Origin: UMGS755 sp045595795
GTDB taxonomy: Bacteria > Bacillota > Clostridia > UBA1381 > UBA9506
Assembly: GCA_045595795.1 (NCBI GenBank)
Contig: JAZOBC010000052.1
Location: 1 to 28,485 of the forward strand
DNA: 28,485 nucleotides
Reading direction: 5' to 3'
The position numbers and the translations under genes are program-made. This document shows positions 7,868 to 14,392 of this stretch, one piece after another; within the stretch, counting starts at the first letter, position 1, and every line of letters begins with the position of its first letter. The notes beneath the pieces were generated by a model, which was given only the letters and a program-made list of their open reading frames with translations, was not told where the DNA came from and did not search any database.

Positions 7868-8368
7868 ATGTCAGAAGCAATTATAAACTTTTTTCAAGGG
7901 TTTGGCATTTCAAACGAGTTGTTGGTTTTTTTAGTCTCCATGCTACCTATTGTGGAGCTGCGTGGTGCCATTCCACTGGGAGTGTTCTTAAACATGAACC
8001 CATGGTTACTGTTTGCCTTAACTGTCATTGGAAACTGTTTGCCCATTCCATTTATTATTCTTTGTGCCAGACCCATTGTTAACTTCTTTTTACGCACAAA
8101 ACTGCTGCGCCCCTTGGGGGCTTGGCTGGAAAATAAGGTGAAAAAGAACTCACACAAGGTGGTTAAATATGAAATTTGGGGACTGTTTCTCTTTGTGGCG
8201 ATTCCCATCCCCGGCACAGGTGCCTGGACGGGCTCGCTGCTGGCAGCACTTTTAGATTTGCGCTTAAAAAATGCATTTCCCTCTATTTTGTTAGGTGTTG
8301 TCACCGCCGGTCTTATCATGCTTTTTGGCAGCAGCATTGTAGATTTCATTGTTTCAGCAATCTTTTAA
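7868..8368 (+). CDS. Small multi-drug export family membrane protein (COG2426 / PF06695)
   Basis: The 166-residue, highly hydrophobic protein has about four membrane segments. The family signature ELRGAIPLG is near residues 31-39, followed by a basic cytoplasmic stretch (about 75-98) and IPIPGTGAWTGSLLA (about 112-126). The family name comes from weak database association with drug export; its true substrate is unknown, and the PIPGTG motif recalls DedA/SNARE-associated proteins. It starts 18 nt after thiI with a strong AGGAGG, so it is the last gene of that operon, and a 19-bp hairpin follows. Confidence 0.85.
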   Translation: MSEAIINFFQGFGISNELLVFLVSMLPIVELRGAIPLGVFLNMNPWLLFALTVIGNCLPIPFIILCARPIVNFFLRTKLLRPLGAWLENKVKKNSHKVVKYEIWGLFLFVAIPIPGTGAWTGSLLAALLDLRLKNAFPSILLGVVTAGLIMLFGSSIVDFIVSAIF

Positions 8369-8375
8369 TTTAATA

Positions 8376-8419
8376 AACAAACAGACGGTAGCAACTATGT
8401 TTGCTACCGTCTGTTTGTT
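8376..8419. terminator. 19-bp perfect hairpin shared by convergent genes
   Basis: Arms 8376-8394 and 8401-8419 are perfectly complementary over 19 bp with a 6-nt loop (CTATGT). The arm begins 7 nt after the rightward gene's stop, and the far arm contains part of the stop codon of the leftward small gene ending at 8418. It probably acts as a terminator in both directions, although T-runs are weak. Confidence 0.7.
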
Positions 8420-8654
8420 ATCCGAAATCGTGACGAGTTCCTGCATCAATCCCATATTTTTCAAAAACACTCACAATTGCCTCAATAGCATAAAAATCGT
8501 CAAGGTTTTCATCTTGAATCACCGCCTGTATTTCTTTCAGACAAGCAAGCGCCCTCGAATCCACAATTTCTTTCACATCGAGCTCCAAACTCTCTAGATA
8601 CGCCTGCAGCTTACCCTGCACCTCATACGATAAAAAACTGAATTGAATGTCCAT
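8418..8654 (-). CDS. Small conserved-looking protein of unknown function
   Basis: A 78-residue acidic protein predicted to be mostly helical, with a KEIVDSRALACLKEIQ segment and a C-terminal FEKYGIDAGTRHDFG ending. No known domain is recognised. The ATG follows GAGGGG. The gene starts 21 nt after the XRE gene upstream, in the same direction, and the pair looks like a bicistronic unit. It could be a partner of the regulator, but nothing in the sequence shows toxin, nuclease or DNA-binding motifs. Reading as a real gene is supported by the Shine-Dalgarno, the operon position and the absence of a better frame. Confidence 0.65.
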   Translation of the reverse strand: MDIQFSFLSYEVQGKLQAYLESLELDVKEIVDSRALACLKEIQAVIQDENLDDFYAIEAIVSVFEKYGIDAGTRHDFG

Positions 8655-8675
8655 GGTTACCCCTCTTACTTCTTT

Positions 8676-8876
8676 TTATGCAATAATATCCCCGATTGAA
8701 CAATCAAGTGCATTACATATCTTTTCTAAGATATAACTATCATATCGCTTGACTCTATTTTTATAATAATTATCTATAACCTGATATTGTATTCCTGTCC
8801 TTTTTGCTAATTCATATCTGGTTATATTTTTATCTGAAAAAATTTTATCAAGGGATATTCTAACCATAATTGCCAT
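8676..8876 (-). CDS. Small XRE/Cro-type HTH regulator
   Basis: The 66-residue protein is nearly all helix-turn-helix: KNITRYELAKRTGIQYQVIDNYY gives helices 2 and 3, and LEKICNALDCSIGDII is the closing helix of Cro/C1 domains (HTH_26-like). It has no sensor domain. Two starts are possible: ATG at 8876 (a GAGG Shine-Dalgarno four bases away) or the third downstream codon, ATG at 8867, giving 63 residues. A promoter at 8891-8919 would make a very short leader. A perfect 9-bp inverted repeat lies at 8934-8955, just upstream of the -35, and is a candidate operator. Confidence 0.8.
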   Translation of the reverse strand: MAIMVRISLDKIFSDKNITRYELAKRTGIQYQVIDNYYKNRVKRYDSYILEKICNALDCSIGDIIA

Positions 8877-8890
8877 GTCACCTCATCTTT

Positions 8891-8919
8891 ATTTTAATAA
8901 AATTTTCTGAGTTTGGCAA
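8891..8919 (-). promoter_or_regulatory. Likely promoter of the XRE/small-protein pair
   Basis: Read leftwards, TTGCCA (8914-8919) and TAAAAT (8891-8896) each match consensus at five of six bases and are separated by 17 bp. Transcription would start near 8884, only about 8 nt before the first possible start codon. Confidence 0.5.
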
Positions 8920-8933
8920 TTCTCTTATTTATG

Positions 8934-8955
8934 TATATATCTATGTAGATATATA
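8934..8955. promoter_or_regulatory. Candidate operator: 9-bp inverted repeat upstream of the XRE gene
   Basis: TATATATCT (8934-8942) and AGATATATA (8947-8955) form a perfect inverted repeat with a 4-nt spacer, 14 bp beyond the -35 element. Small Cro-like proteins bind such dyads, so autoregulation is plausible. The AT-richness makes chance occurrence possible. Confidence 0.4.
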
Positions 8956-8973
8956 TTCTAAGGAGTATTTTGC

Positions 8974-9100
8974 CGAAAGGCTTCCCCTTGAGGGGAAGCT
9001 GTCTCGAAGTGACTGATGAGGTGTAGATTGCAAAGCAATCGTTATTTATTTCCACCTCATCCACCGCAAGCGGTCCCCCTTCCCCTCAAGGGGAAGGCGT
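8974..9100. mobile_element. MITE-like palindromic repeat element, about 127 bp
   Basis: The two ends are imperfect inverted copies of each other over about 45 bp. Each end carries its own hairpin: GCTTCCCC/GGGGAAGC (8980-8987, 8992-8999) on the left and CCTTCCCC/GGGGAAGG (9078-9085, 9090-9097) on the right. GATGAGGTG (9015-9023) pairs with CACCTCATC (9053-9061), and the centre holds GATTGC-AAA-GCAATC (9027-9041). The whole can fold into one long cruciform. There is no coding capacity. Similar elements with these CTTCCCCTTGAGGGGAAG-like ends are common, from memory, in gut Clostridia genomes. It is probably a non-autonomous transposable repeat; only one copy is in this window. Exact borders are uncertain by a few bases. 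Confidence 0.75.
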
Positions 9101-9123
9101 CAACATCACACTTTCTTTACATT

Positions 9124-9152
9124 AAAAAAACCACCCCGCAGGGTGGTTTTTT
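9124..9152 (-). terminator. Rho-independent terminator of rpsF-ssb-rpsR
   Basis: Stem AAAAAACCACCC (9125-9136) with 9141-9152 and loop CGCA. Read leftwards it ends in a run of seven Ts, 9 nt after the rpsR stop codon. Its A/T symmetry could also let it stop rightward transcription. Confidence 0.88.
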
Positions 9153-9160
9153 GATTCATT

Positions 9161-9397
9161 CTATTCAGAGGTAAAGGGCAGCAGTGCAATATGTCTTGCA
9201 CGCTTGATAGCCTCTGTGAGCTGTCTCTGATGCTTTGCACAGGTACCGGTGATTCTTCTGGGAAGAATCTTGGCACGCTCTGAAATAAAGCGTCTGAGCT
9301 TTGCTGTATCTTTGTAATCAATGTAATCGATTTTATCCTGACAAAAGGCGCAGACTTTCTTCTTTGCCTTTCTGGATCTCATGGGTCTTTCTGCCAT
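9161..9397 (-). CDS. rpsR: 30S ribosomal protein S18, zinc-binding (C+) form
   Basis: A 78-residue S18 with the conserved core IDYKDTAKLRRFISERAKILPRR and ending ALLPF. It carries CAFC (C16, C19) plus C53 and H56 in GTCAKHQ, four candidate zinc ligands. This is the C+ version; many bacteria encode a C-minus paralogue used when zinc is scarce. S18 pairs with S6 on the small subunit platform, in line with the shared operon. The ATG has GGAGG eight bases upstream. It is the last gene of rpsF-ssb-rpsR, 36 nt after ssb. Confidence 0.96.
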   Translation of the reverse strand: MAERPMRSRKAKKKVCAFCQDKIDYIDYKDTAKLRRFISERAKILPRRITGTCAKHQRQLTEAIKRARHIALLPFTSE

Positions 9398-9433
9398 GTT
9401 AAACGCCTCCTTCCGATAATCTTCCGCTAAACA

Positions 9434-9877
9434 TTAAAAGGGCAAATCTTCTTCTTCAACAGGCATAAATCCATCAATATCAGCTGACGGAGCCTGAGGT
9501 GCAGCAGGTGCTTGGGGAGCAGAAAAAGCAGGCGCCTGATACTCTCCGGAGCCACCTTCATTCTTGCTCTGTGCAAACTCAACATCTTCAGCAACAACCT
9601 CTGTGATGTAACGCTTGTTACCATTCTGGTCATCATAAGAACGAGTTTGAATTCTGCCGTCTAAAGCAATCCGCATGCCCTTTGTGAAGTAACGGCTGAT
9701 AAATTCTGCCGTTTTGTTCCAAGCCACGCAAGAAATAAAATCCGCCTGACGTTCTTCACCCTGACGGGCAAACCGTCTGTCGCAGGCAACTGTAAAGCTG
9801 ACTACGGCTGTTCCGGACTGCGTTGTACGCAATTCGGGGTCGCGGGCAAGTCTTCCTACTAAAACAACTTTATTCAT
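9434..9877 (-). CDS. ssb: Single-stranded DNA-binding protein
   Basis: The 147-residue protein has an N-terminal OB fold (about 1-105; MNKVVLVGRLARDPELR start, with FTVACDRRF and FISCVAWNKTAEFI), a low-complexity Gln/Ala/Pro linker (about 110-135) and the acidic tip EEEDLPF. The tip recruits replication and repair proteins. It protects single-stranded DNA as a tetramer. The ATG follows AAAGGA. Its place between rpsF and rpsR is the classic Firmicutes arrangement and marks it as the housekeeping SSB rather than a phage or competence copy. Confidence 0.96.
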   Translation of the reverse strand: MNKVVLVGRLARDPELRTTQSGTAVVSFTVACDRRFARQGEERQADFISCVAWNKTAEFISRYFTKGMRIALDGRIQTRSYDDQNGNKRYITEVVAEDVEFAQSKNEGGSGEYQAPAFSAPQAPAAPQAPSADIDGFMPVEEEDLPF

Positions 9878-9915
9878 GCACTCTCAATCCTTTCGGCTGC
9901 GAAAAATCCCTTTTG

Positions 9916-10230
9916 TTATTTGCTGATTTTTCTCTTTTCTTCTTTTTTGATTACGATGTCACGCAGAATGCCATCGGTAATCCGGTAGATTCTTTCGAGC
10001 TCCTGCGGGAAATCCGGCTTGGCGCTGAACTGAATCAACACATAGTAGCCTTCGGTTAAATCATTGATCGGATACGCCAGTCTGCGCTTACCCCACTCAT
10101 CAACAGATTCAATTTCACCTGCGTCAGAAATCAATGATTTGAACTTTTCAACCAGAGCCTGAATCTTTTCTTCTTCTAAAGAAGCGTCGATTACGAAAAT
10201 AGTCTCGTACTTGTTGATTACTTCAATCAT
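9916..10230 (-). CDS. rpsF: 30S ribosomal protein S6
   Basis: A 104-residue S6 with the family start (NKYETIFVID), the middle block EWGKRRLAYPINDLTEGYYVLIQF and a basic tail. The ATG at 10230 is chosen because it follows a strong AAGGAGGTG and matches family length. A longer in-frame reading to 10278 would add 16 residues across the leader hairpin and lacks support. S6 binds S18 on the 30S platform. The gene heads the rpsF-ssb-rpsR operon behind its own promoter. Confidence 0.96.
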   Translation of the reverse strand: MIEVINKYETIFVIDASLEEEKIQALVEKFKSLISDAGEIESVDEWGKRRLAYPINDLTEGYYVLIQFSAKPDFPQELERIYRITDGILRDIVIKKEEKRKISK

Positions 10231-10255
10231 CTTTTTCACCTCCTTCTGGACTTTG

Positions 10256-10276
10256 GCTCTTTGCCTTGCAAAGAGC
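10256..10276 (-). promoter_or_regulatory. Hairpin in the rpsF leader
   Basis: Arms 10256-10264 and 10268-10276 form a perfect 9-bp stem with a 3-nt loop, about 15 nt before the rpsF Shine-Dalgarno. The position suits autogenous control by S6:S18. The CCG element of the known S6:S18 leader motif is not seen here, so identity with that motif is not supported. Confidence 0.5.
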
Positions 10277-10313
10277 AAGGATTATATATCATTAGACATG
10301 ACATAACATTATA

Positions 10314-10342
10314 AGTATATATGACTTTCCTCAATTTGTCAA
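10314..10342 (-). promoter_or_regulatory. Sigma-A-type promoter of rpsF-ssb-rpsR
   Basis: Read leftwards, a perfect -35 TTGACA (10337-10342) and -10 TATACT (10314-10319) have 17-bp spacing. The start of rpsF lies about 80 nt downstream, leaving a structured leader. The -35 sits in one arm of a weak 7-bp stem that begins within the last bases before the pgsA end. Confidence 0.75.
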
Positions 10343-10365
10343 GCTTTTTTTACTGACAAAGCCAT

Positions 10366-10890
10366 TTATTTCATGGACAGATATTTGGCATTTTTCATCA
10401 GATAATCCACACCGGATACAATCGTCAGCACAGCTGCTAACCAAATGCAAATGTCGATGACAAGATTTGAGCCAATGAGCAGCGCCAAAGTCAGGGCAAT
10501 GAACTGCCACATAGTTTTTGCCTTACCCCAGATGCTGGCCGCAATCACGTTGCCGTCAGATGCAGCCGCAATGCGAATGCCGGATACAATGAACTCTCTG
10601 GCTAAAATAATCACTGTCACCCAAGGAGACACCTCTCCACCGGCATTGAGGCAAACCAAAGCCGCCGTTACCAATAATTTGTCAGCCAAGGGGTCCATGA
10701 TTTTCCCAAAGTTTGTCACCTGATTATTCTTTCTGGCAAGATAGCCATCCAGCCAATCCGTACAAAAAGCCAAAACAAAAATGATTGCTGCAACAATACG
10801 TGAATAGGCAAACCATTCATACATCATAAAAACCATAAAAACCGGGACTAATAAAACCCGTAGTAAGGTTAATTTATTCGGTGTATTCAT
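10366..10890 (-). CDS. pgsA: CDP-diacylglycerol-glycerol-3-phosphate 3-phosphatidyltransferase
   Basis: The 174-residue membrane enzyme makes phosphatidylglycerol phosphate from CDP-diacylglycerol and glycerol-3-phosphate, the committed step to phosphatidylglycerol and cardiolipin. The CDP-alcohol phosphotransferase signature is intact, with D48-G49, A52-R53, G62, D66 and D70, followed by several membrane helices. The start MNTPNKLTLLRV is the family norm and follows AAAGGAG; upstream in-frame codons lie inside rimO and were discarded. It overlaps rimO by 17 bases and closes the mnmG-to-pgsA run. No strong terminator is visible before the rpsF promoter. Confidence 0.94.
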   Translation of the reverse strand: MNTPNKLTLLRVLLVPVFMVFMMYEWFAYSRIVAAIIFVLAFCTDWLDGYLARKNNQVTNFGKIMDPLADKLLVTAALVCLNAGGEVSPWVTVIILAREFIVSGIRIAAASDGNVIAASIWGKAKTMWQFIALTLALLIGSNLVIDICIWLAAVLTIVSGVDYLMKNAKYLSMK

Positions 10891-12235
10891 CTGTTTCTCC
10901 TTTCTCAGCAAGCACACTGCGACCAATGAGTTCATAAACATCTGCATTAAGCACTTCAACCATAACAAACTCTCCGGCTGCATGCTCTTCTTCAGACGCA
11001 AAGTAAACCGTGTTGTCCACTTCCGGTGCATCAGAAGCGGAACGTCCGAAATACATCAAACTTTCAGGGTCATAACCCTCAACCAACACTTCGCAAACCA
11101 TTCCAACTTTTTCCTGCTGCAAACTGAGCGAAATGGCTTCCTGCGCCTTGAGAATTTTCTCGGCACGAGCCTCTTTCACATCCTCAGGCAGTTGGTCAGG
11201 CAGCTTAGCTGCCGGTGTGCCGTCTTCCTGCGAATAGGCAAAAGCACCCAAACGGTCAAACCGCATGGTTTTGACAAAATGTAAAAGGGTTTCAAACTGC
11301 GTCACGGTTTCACCGGGGAAGCCGGCAATCACCGTTGTGCGCAACACAATGCCCGGCACACGTTTGCGCAACTTTCCAATCAGCTCCACAAGCTGCTCGT
11401 TGGTCAAATGGCGACCCATGCGCTTTAAGACAACATCATCTGCATGCTGAATGGGAATATCCATATATTTAACTAACTTTTCCTCTTTGGCGAACACATC
11501 TATGAGTCTATCAGTAATCATTTCCGGATACAAATACAGAACGCGCACCCAATGCAGTTTTTCAATCTTACAAAGGCGTGTAAGCAACTCCGGAAGCTTA
11601 TAATCGCCATACAAATCAATCCCATAGCGTGAAGTATCCTGCGCGATGACAATCAGTTCACGAACGCCGGATTCAGACAACGTTTCCGCCTCGCGAACAA
11701 TATCCTCCATGGGACGGCTTCTGAATTGACCACGCAATTTCGGGATGATGCAATAAGTACAGCAATTATCGCAGCCATCTGCAATTTTGCTGTATGCCAT
11801 GTATGACGGTGTTGCCAGCATGCGGTTTTCCTCCGGCAAATCATCATTCATATGACCATAGAGCACAACCTGCTCTCCTGCCAGACTTTTCTGGATAACC
11901 TCTGCAATCTTAGGATAATCCCCTGTGCCAACCACTGCATCAACCTCCGGCAGTTCTGCCAAAATTTCAGCATGATACCGCTCTGCCATACAGCCGGACA
12001 CAATCAAAAGCTTGCAACGCTCCTCTTTATAAGCCGCCATTTCCAGAATCGTTTGAATGGATTCCTCCTTGGCAGAATCAATGAAAGCACAGGTGTTCAC
12101 AACAATCACATCTGCCTCAGCAGGGTCAGAAACGATGCTATGCCCCTCACCACCTAAGATACCCAGCATAACCTCAGTATCAACTAAATTTTTCGCACAA
12201 CCTAAGGATACGATTCCAATATTCAAATGCTTCAC
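10874..12235 (-). CDS. rimO: Ribosomal protein S12 methylthiotransferase RimO
   Basis: The 453-residue radical-SAM enzyme adds a methylthio group to the conserved Asp of ribosomal protein S12. The N-terminal domain has three Cys ligands for one iron-sulfur cluster (C13, C49, C82). The radical-SAM CxxxCxxC lies at C155, C159 and C162 in DGCDNCCTYCIIP. The C-terminal TRAM-like region is about 375-440. The opening SLGCAKNLVDTE and the GQFRSRP segment separate RimO from its relative MiaB. The start is GTG, two bases after the rpoZ stop, with only a weak Shine-Dalgarno, so coupling to rpoZ is likely. Confidence 0.95.
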   Translation of the reverse strand: MKHLNIGIVSLGCAKNLVDTEVMLGILGGEGHSIVSDPAEADVIVVNTCAFIDSAKEESIQTILEMAAYKEERCKLLIVSGCMAERYHAEILAELPEVDAVVGTGDYPKIAEVIQKSLAGEQVVLYGHMNDDLPEENRMLATPSYMAYSKIADGCDNCCTYCIIPKLRGQFRSRPMEDIVREAETLSESGVRELIVIAQDTSRYGIDLYGDYKLPELLTRLCKIEKLHWVRVLYLYPEMITDRLIDVFAKEEKLVKYMDIPIQHADDVVLKRMGRHLTNEQLVELIGKLRKRVPGIVLRTTVIAGFPGETVTQFETLLHFVKTMRFDRLGAFAYSQEDGTPAAKLPDQLPEDVKEARAEKILKAQEAISLSLQQEKVGMVCEVLVEGYDPESLMYFGRSASDAPEVDNTVYFASEEEHAAGEFVMVEVLNADVYELIGRSVLAEKGETDEYTE

Positions 12236-12237
12236 CC

Positions 12238-12546
12238 TTATTCTGCTTCTTCTGTTTCAGAAACTGCATCTGCAGCCTGATTTTCAGCAGCCTCTAACGC
12301 TTCAACCTTTGCCATATATTCAGCTTCGCGTTCCAGCTCCTGCTCCTTGGTTTCATTGACAACCAAAATTTCACCCTCAGCAATTTCTTCGACTGCCTTG
12401 GTGATGCTTCTTGCACCGTCAATGCTTTTCTCATCCTCTTTTGCATTCTCTAAAATGTCGCGAGCACGCTTGGATGCCGCAATCACCAAAGAATAGCGGT
12501 TACCTGCTTTTTCCATCAATTCCATAATAGAAGGATACAGCATCAT
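12238..12546 (-). CDS. rpoZ: RNA polymerase omega subunit
   Basis: The 102-residue protein has the omega core (YPSIMELMEKAGNRYSLVIAASKRARDI, then KSITKAVEEIAEGEI). A long Glu/Ala-rich tail (about 67-102) extends beyond the usual length. Omega aids assembly and stability of RNA polymerase. Two adjacent ATG codons are possible starts; the first overlaps the gmk stop. The gmk-rpoZ pairing is standard in Firmicutes. Confidence 0.93.
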   Translation of the reverse strand: MMLYPSIMELMEKAGNRYSLVIAASKRARDILENAKEDEKSIDGARSITKAVEEIAEGEILVVNETKEQELEREAEYMAKVEALEAAENQAADAVSETEEAE

Positions 12547-13169
12547 AAAGTATCAATCCTTTCATTTGCTTTTAACGCTTCCTGCACCCAGTCACCATTT
12601 CGCTCTATCCGCAGCTTTTCAGCTTCAATGATGGAAGCAAAACGCTCTACTGCCGAGTCAACGTCATCGTTAATTAATATGTAATTATATTTATCCGCAT
12701 TCGAAAATTCCCAAAGTGCTGTTTTTAATCTTTCTGCAATCACCTCGGGTGTTTCTGTTCCTCTGCCGGACAGACGGCTTTCGAGTTCTTCTAAGCTGGG
12801 CGGTGCCACAAAGATAAACACGCCTTCCGGGAACTTGCTTTTCACTTGCATAGCACCCTGAACTTCAATTTCTAAAATCACGTCTTTTCCGGCATCAAGC
12901 AACTCCTCAACCTTTTTCTTGGGTGTGCCGTAATAGTTCTGGCAAAAACATGCCCACTCAATCAGCTCATGATTATCAATCATAGAGCGAAATTCTGACT
13001 CTTTTAAAAAGTAGTAGCTTTCGCCGTCTACCTCGCCGGGACGCGGCAAGCGCGTTGTCGCCGAAACAGACATGGAAATATCGGGGTATTTTTCCATCAG
13101 CGCACGGCAAACTGTTCCCTTGCCGGCACCAGAAGGACCCGAAACCACCAAAAGCAAGCCTTTACGCAT
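12543..13169 (-). CDS. gmk: Guanylate kinase
   Basis: The 208-residue enzyme phosphorylates GMP to GDP with ATP. The P-loop GPSGAGKGT is at 11-19, the GMP-binding region includes SVSATTRLPRPGEVDGESYYF, and the later EIEVQGAMQVK and SRLSGRGTE segments are typical. Start at 13169 follows GAGGAGG. The open frame extends a further 87 codons upstream, but that part lies over remA and has no family similarity. It overlaps remA by eight bases and rpoZ by four. Confidence 0.96.
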   Translation of the reverse strand: MRKGLLLVVSGPSGAGKGTVCRALMEKYPDISMSVSATTRLPRPGEVDGESYYFLKESEFRSMIDNHELIEWACFCQNYYGTPKKKVEELLDAGKDVILEIEVQGAMQVKSKFPEGVFIFVAPPSLEELESRLSGRGTETPEVIAERLKTALWEFSNADKYNYILINDDVDSAVERFASIIEAEKLRIERNGDWVQEALKANERIDTL

Positions 13170-13446
13170 CGTCTTCCTCCTCTTCTTCCTCATCAGAGAG
13201 CACAACCTCACCGTTTTCATGCATACGGTTCGCAACGGTGGCAGGCTGCAGCGCAGACAAAACGATATGGTCACTATCCATGATAATGACCGCACGGGTT
13301 CTGCGACCATAGGTTGCATCAATGAGCATGCTCCGCTCCCTTGCTTCCTGCACCATGCGCTTAATCGGTGCCGATTCAGGGGAAACCACCGCCACAAGAC
13401 GGTCAGAGGAGACAATATTTCCAAAACCAATGTTAATCAGTTTCAT
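13162..13446 (-). CDS. remA: RemA family regulator (DUF370)
   Basis: The 94-residue protein starts MKLINIGFGNIV and contains RLVAVVSPESAPIKR and YGRRTRAVIIMDSDHIVLSALQP, the DUF370/RemA core. RemA is a DNA-binding activator of matrix and osmoprotection genes in Bacillus. Its position just upstream of gmk, after yicC, is conserved across Firmicutes. The tail beyond residue 80 is a run of Glu and Asp, longer than in B. subtilis. The ATG follows AAGGAAGG. Confidence 0.94.
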   Translation of the reverse strand: MKLINIGFGNIVSSDRLVAVVSPESAPIKRMVQEARERSMLIDATYGRRTRAVIIMDSDHIVLSALQPATVANRMHENGEVVLSDEEEEEEDDA

Positions 13447-13484
13447 AACAGTTCCTTCCTTTTCTGCATTTTCGCATTGCTGGT

Positions 13485-14369
13485 TTATTCAATATTTTGA
13501 ATCTGCTCTCTTAATTTTTCAATTTCAGCCTTCATGTTTACGACTAATTTAGAAATCTGCAAATCGTTGGCTTTTGAACCGATGGTGTTTACCTCGCGGT
13601 TCATTTCCTGCACCAAAAAGTCCAGCTTTCTGCCAATACCTTCTGCCTCTGACAGAATATTTTCCATCTCAACAAAATGGCTTCTTAAACGAACGGTTTC
13701 TTCGCTGACGCAAACACGGTCTGCCATCAAAGCAACCTCTGTCAAAAAGCGGGATTCCTCTACAGGCACATCTCCCATCAATTCCTTCATCCGTTCCTTT
13801 AAGCGCTGGGCATAGTTGTCTGCCATTTTCGGTGCTAAGGCTTCAATTTGAGAAAGGTCTGCCAAAACGTTTTGAGCATGCAGACGCAAATCAGCAGCCA
13901 TGCGCTCACCTTCACGCTCACGCATTGCTTCAAAATCATCTACTGCTTTCTCTAAGCAGGAAAGCACCATCTCCCAAACTGCTTCCTGATCCTGTTCTTC
14001 CTGCTTGGCAATAAAAATATCGCTAAAGCGAGTCAGGTCTGAAAGACCGATTTCCTGGCTGATGCCACAAGACGTACGAATTTCGGACAGAACCTCATAA
14101 TAATTCTTTAATAAGTCAGCATCCAATGACACCGCCTTATTCTGGCTGACATAGCTTTCAAAATAAAATGAAACATCAATTTTACCGCGGCGTACCCGCT
14201 TACCGATATAATCCTTGATTTTATCCTCTAAATATAGGTACATGCGCGGAACCTTGACATTGATGTCACAATAACGATGATTCACGCTACGCAAATCAAT
14301 GACGATTTTCTTTTGCGCGTCTACAGTTTCAAAACGACCGTAGCCGGTCATACTTTTGATGGTACTCAT
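13485..14369 (-). CDS. yicC: YicC family protein (endoribonuclease-like)
   Basis: The 294-residue protein begins with the hallmark SMTGYGR and ends with the conserved KANDLQISKLVVNMKAEIEKLREQIQNIE helix. The middle includes RSVNHRYCDINVKVPR. E. coli YicC has been described as an endoribonuclease; the role in Firmicutes is less clear. The yicC-remA-gmk-rpoZ order is a well-conserved Gram-positive cluster. ATG follows GAGGGA. Only 23 bases separate it from mnmG upstream, so it is probably in the same transcript. Confidence 0.93.
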   Translation of the reverse strand: MSTIKSMTGYGRFETVDAQKKIVIDLRSVNHRYCDINVKVPRMYLYLEDKIKDYIGKRVRRGKIDVSFYFESYVSQNKAVSLDADLLKNYYEVLSEIRTSCGISQEIGLSDLTRFSDIFIAKQEEQDQEAVWEMVLSCLEKAVDDFEAMREREGERMAADLRLHAQNVLADLSQIEALAPKMADNYAQRLKERMKELMGDVPVEESRFLTEVALMADRVCVSEETVRLRSHFVEMENILSEAEGIGRKLDFLVQEMNREVNTIGSKANDLQISKLVVNMKAEIEKLREQIQNIE

Positions 14370-14392
14370 GTTCTTCCCTCTTTATTTATGTA

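Noticed and set aside
7894..8349. Leftward 151-codon open frame opposite the small membrane protein gene
   Set aside because: It is a mirror of a strongly family-matched gene, with no ribosome-binding site and no recognisable domain.
8418..8876. XRE/small-protein pair as a toxin-antitoxin system
   Set aside because: Gene size and order fit loosely, but no toxin fold or active-site motif is visible, so it is reported only as an unknown cassette.
10256..10276. Canonical S6:S18 leader RNA
   Set aside because: The CCG-containing bulge of the described motif is absent; only a plain hairpin can be supported.
10336..10367. Terminator after pgsA
   Set aside because: TTTGTCA/TGACAAA can pair over 7 bp with a 12-nt loop, but there is no T-run after the stem and one arm is the rpsF -35 element.
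10366..11031. Longer reading of pgsA with 47 extra N-terminal codons
   Set aside because: The extension lies inside rimO; the family N-terminus and an AAAGGAG support the start at 10890.
12543..13430. Long reading of guanylate kinase with 87 extra N-terminal codons
   Set aside because: The added part overlaps remA in another frame and has no family similarity; a strong Shine-Dalgarno marks the start at 13169.
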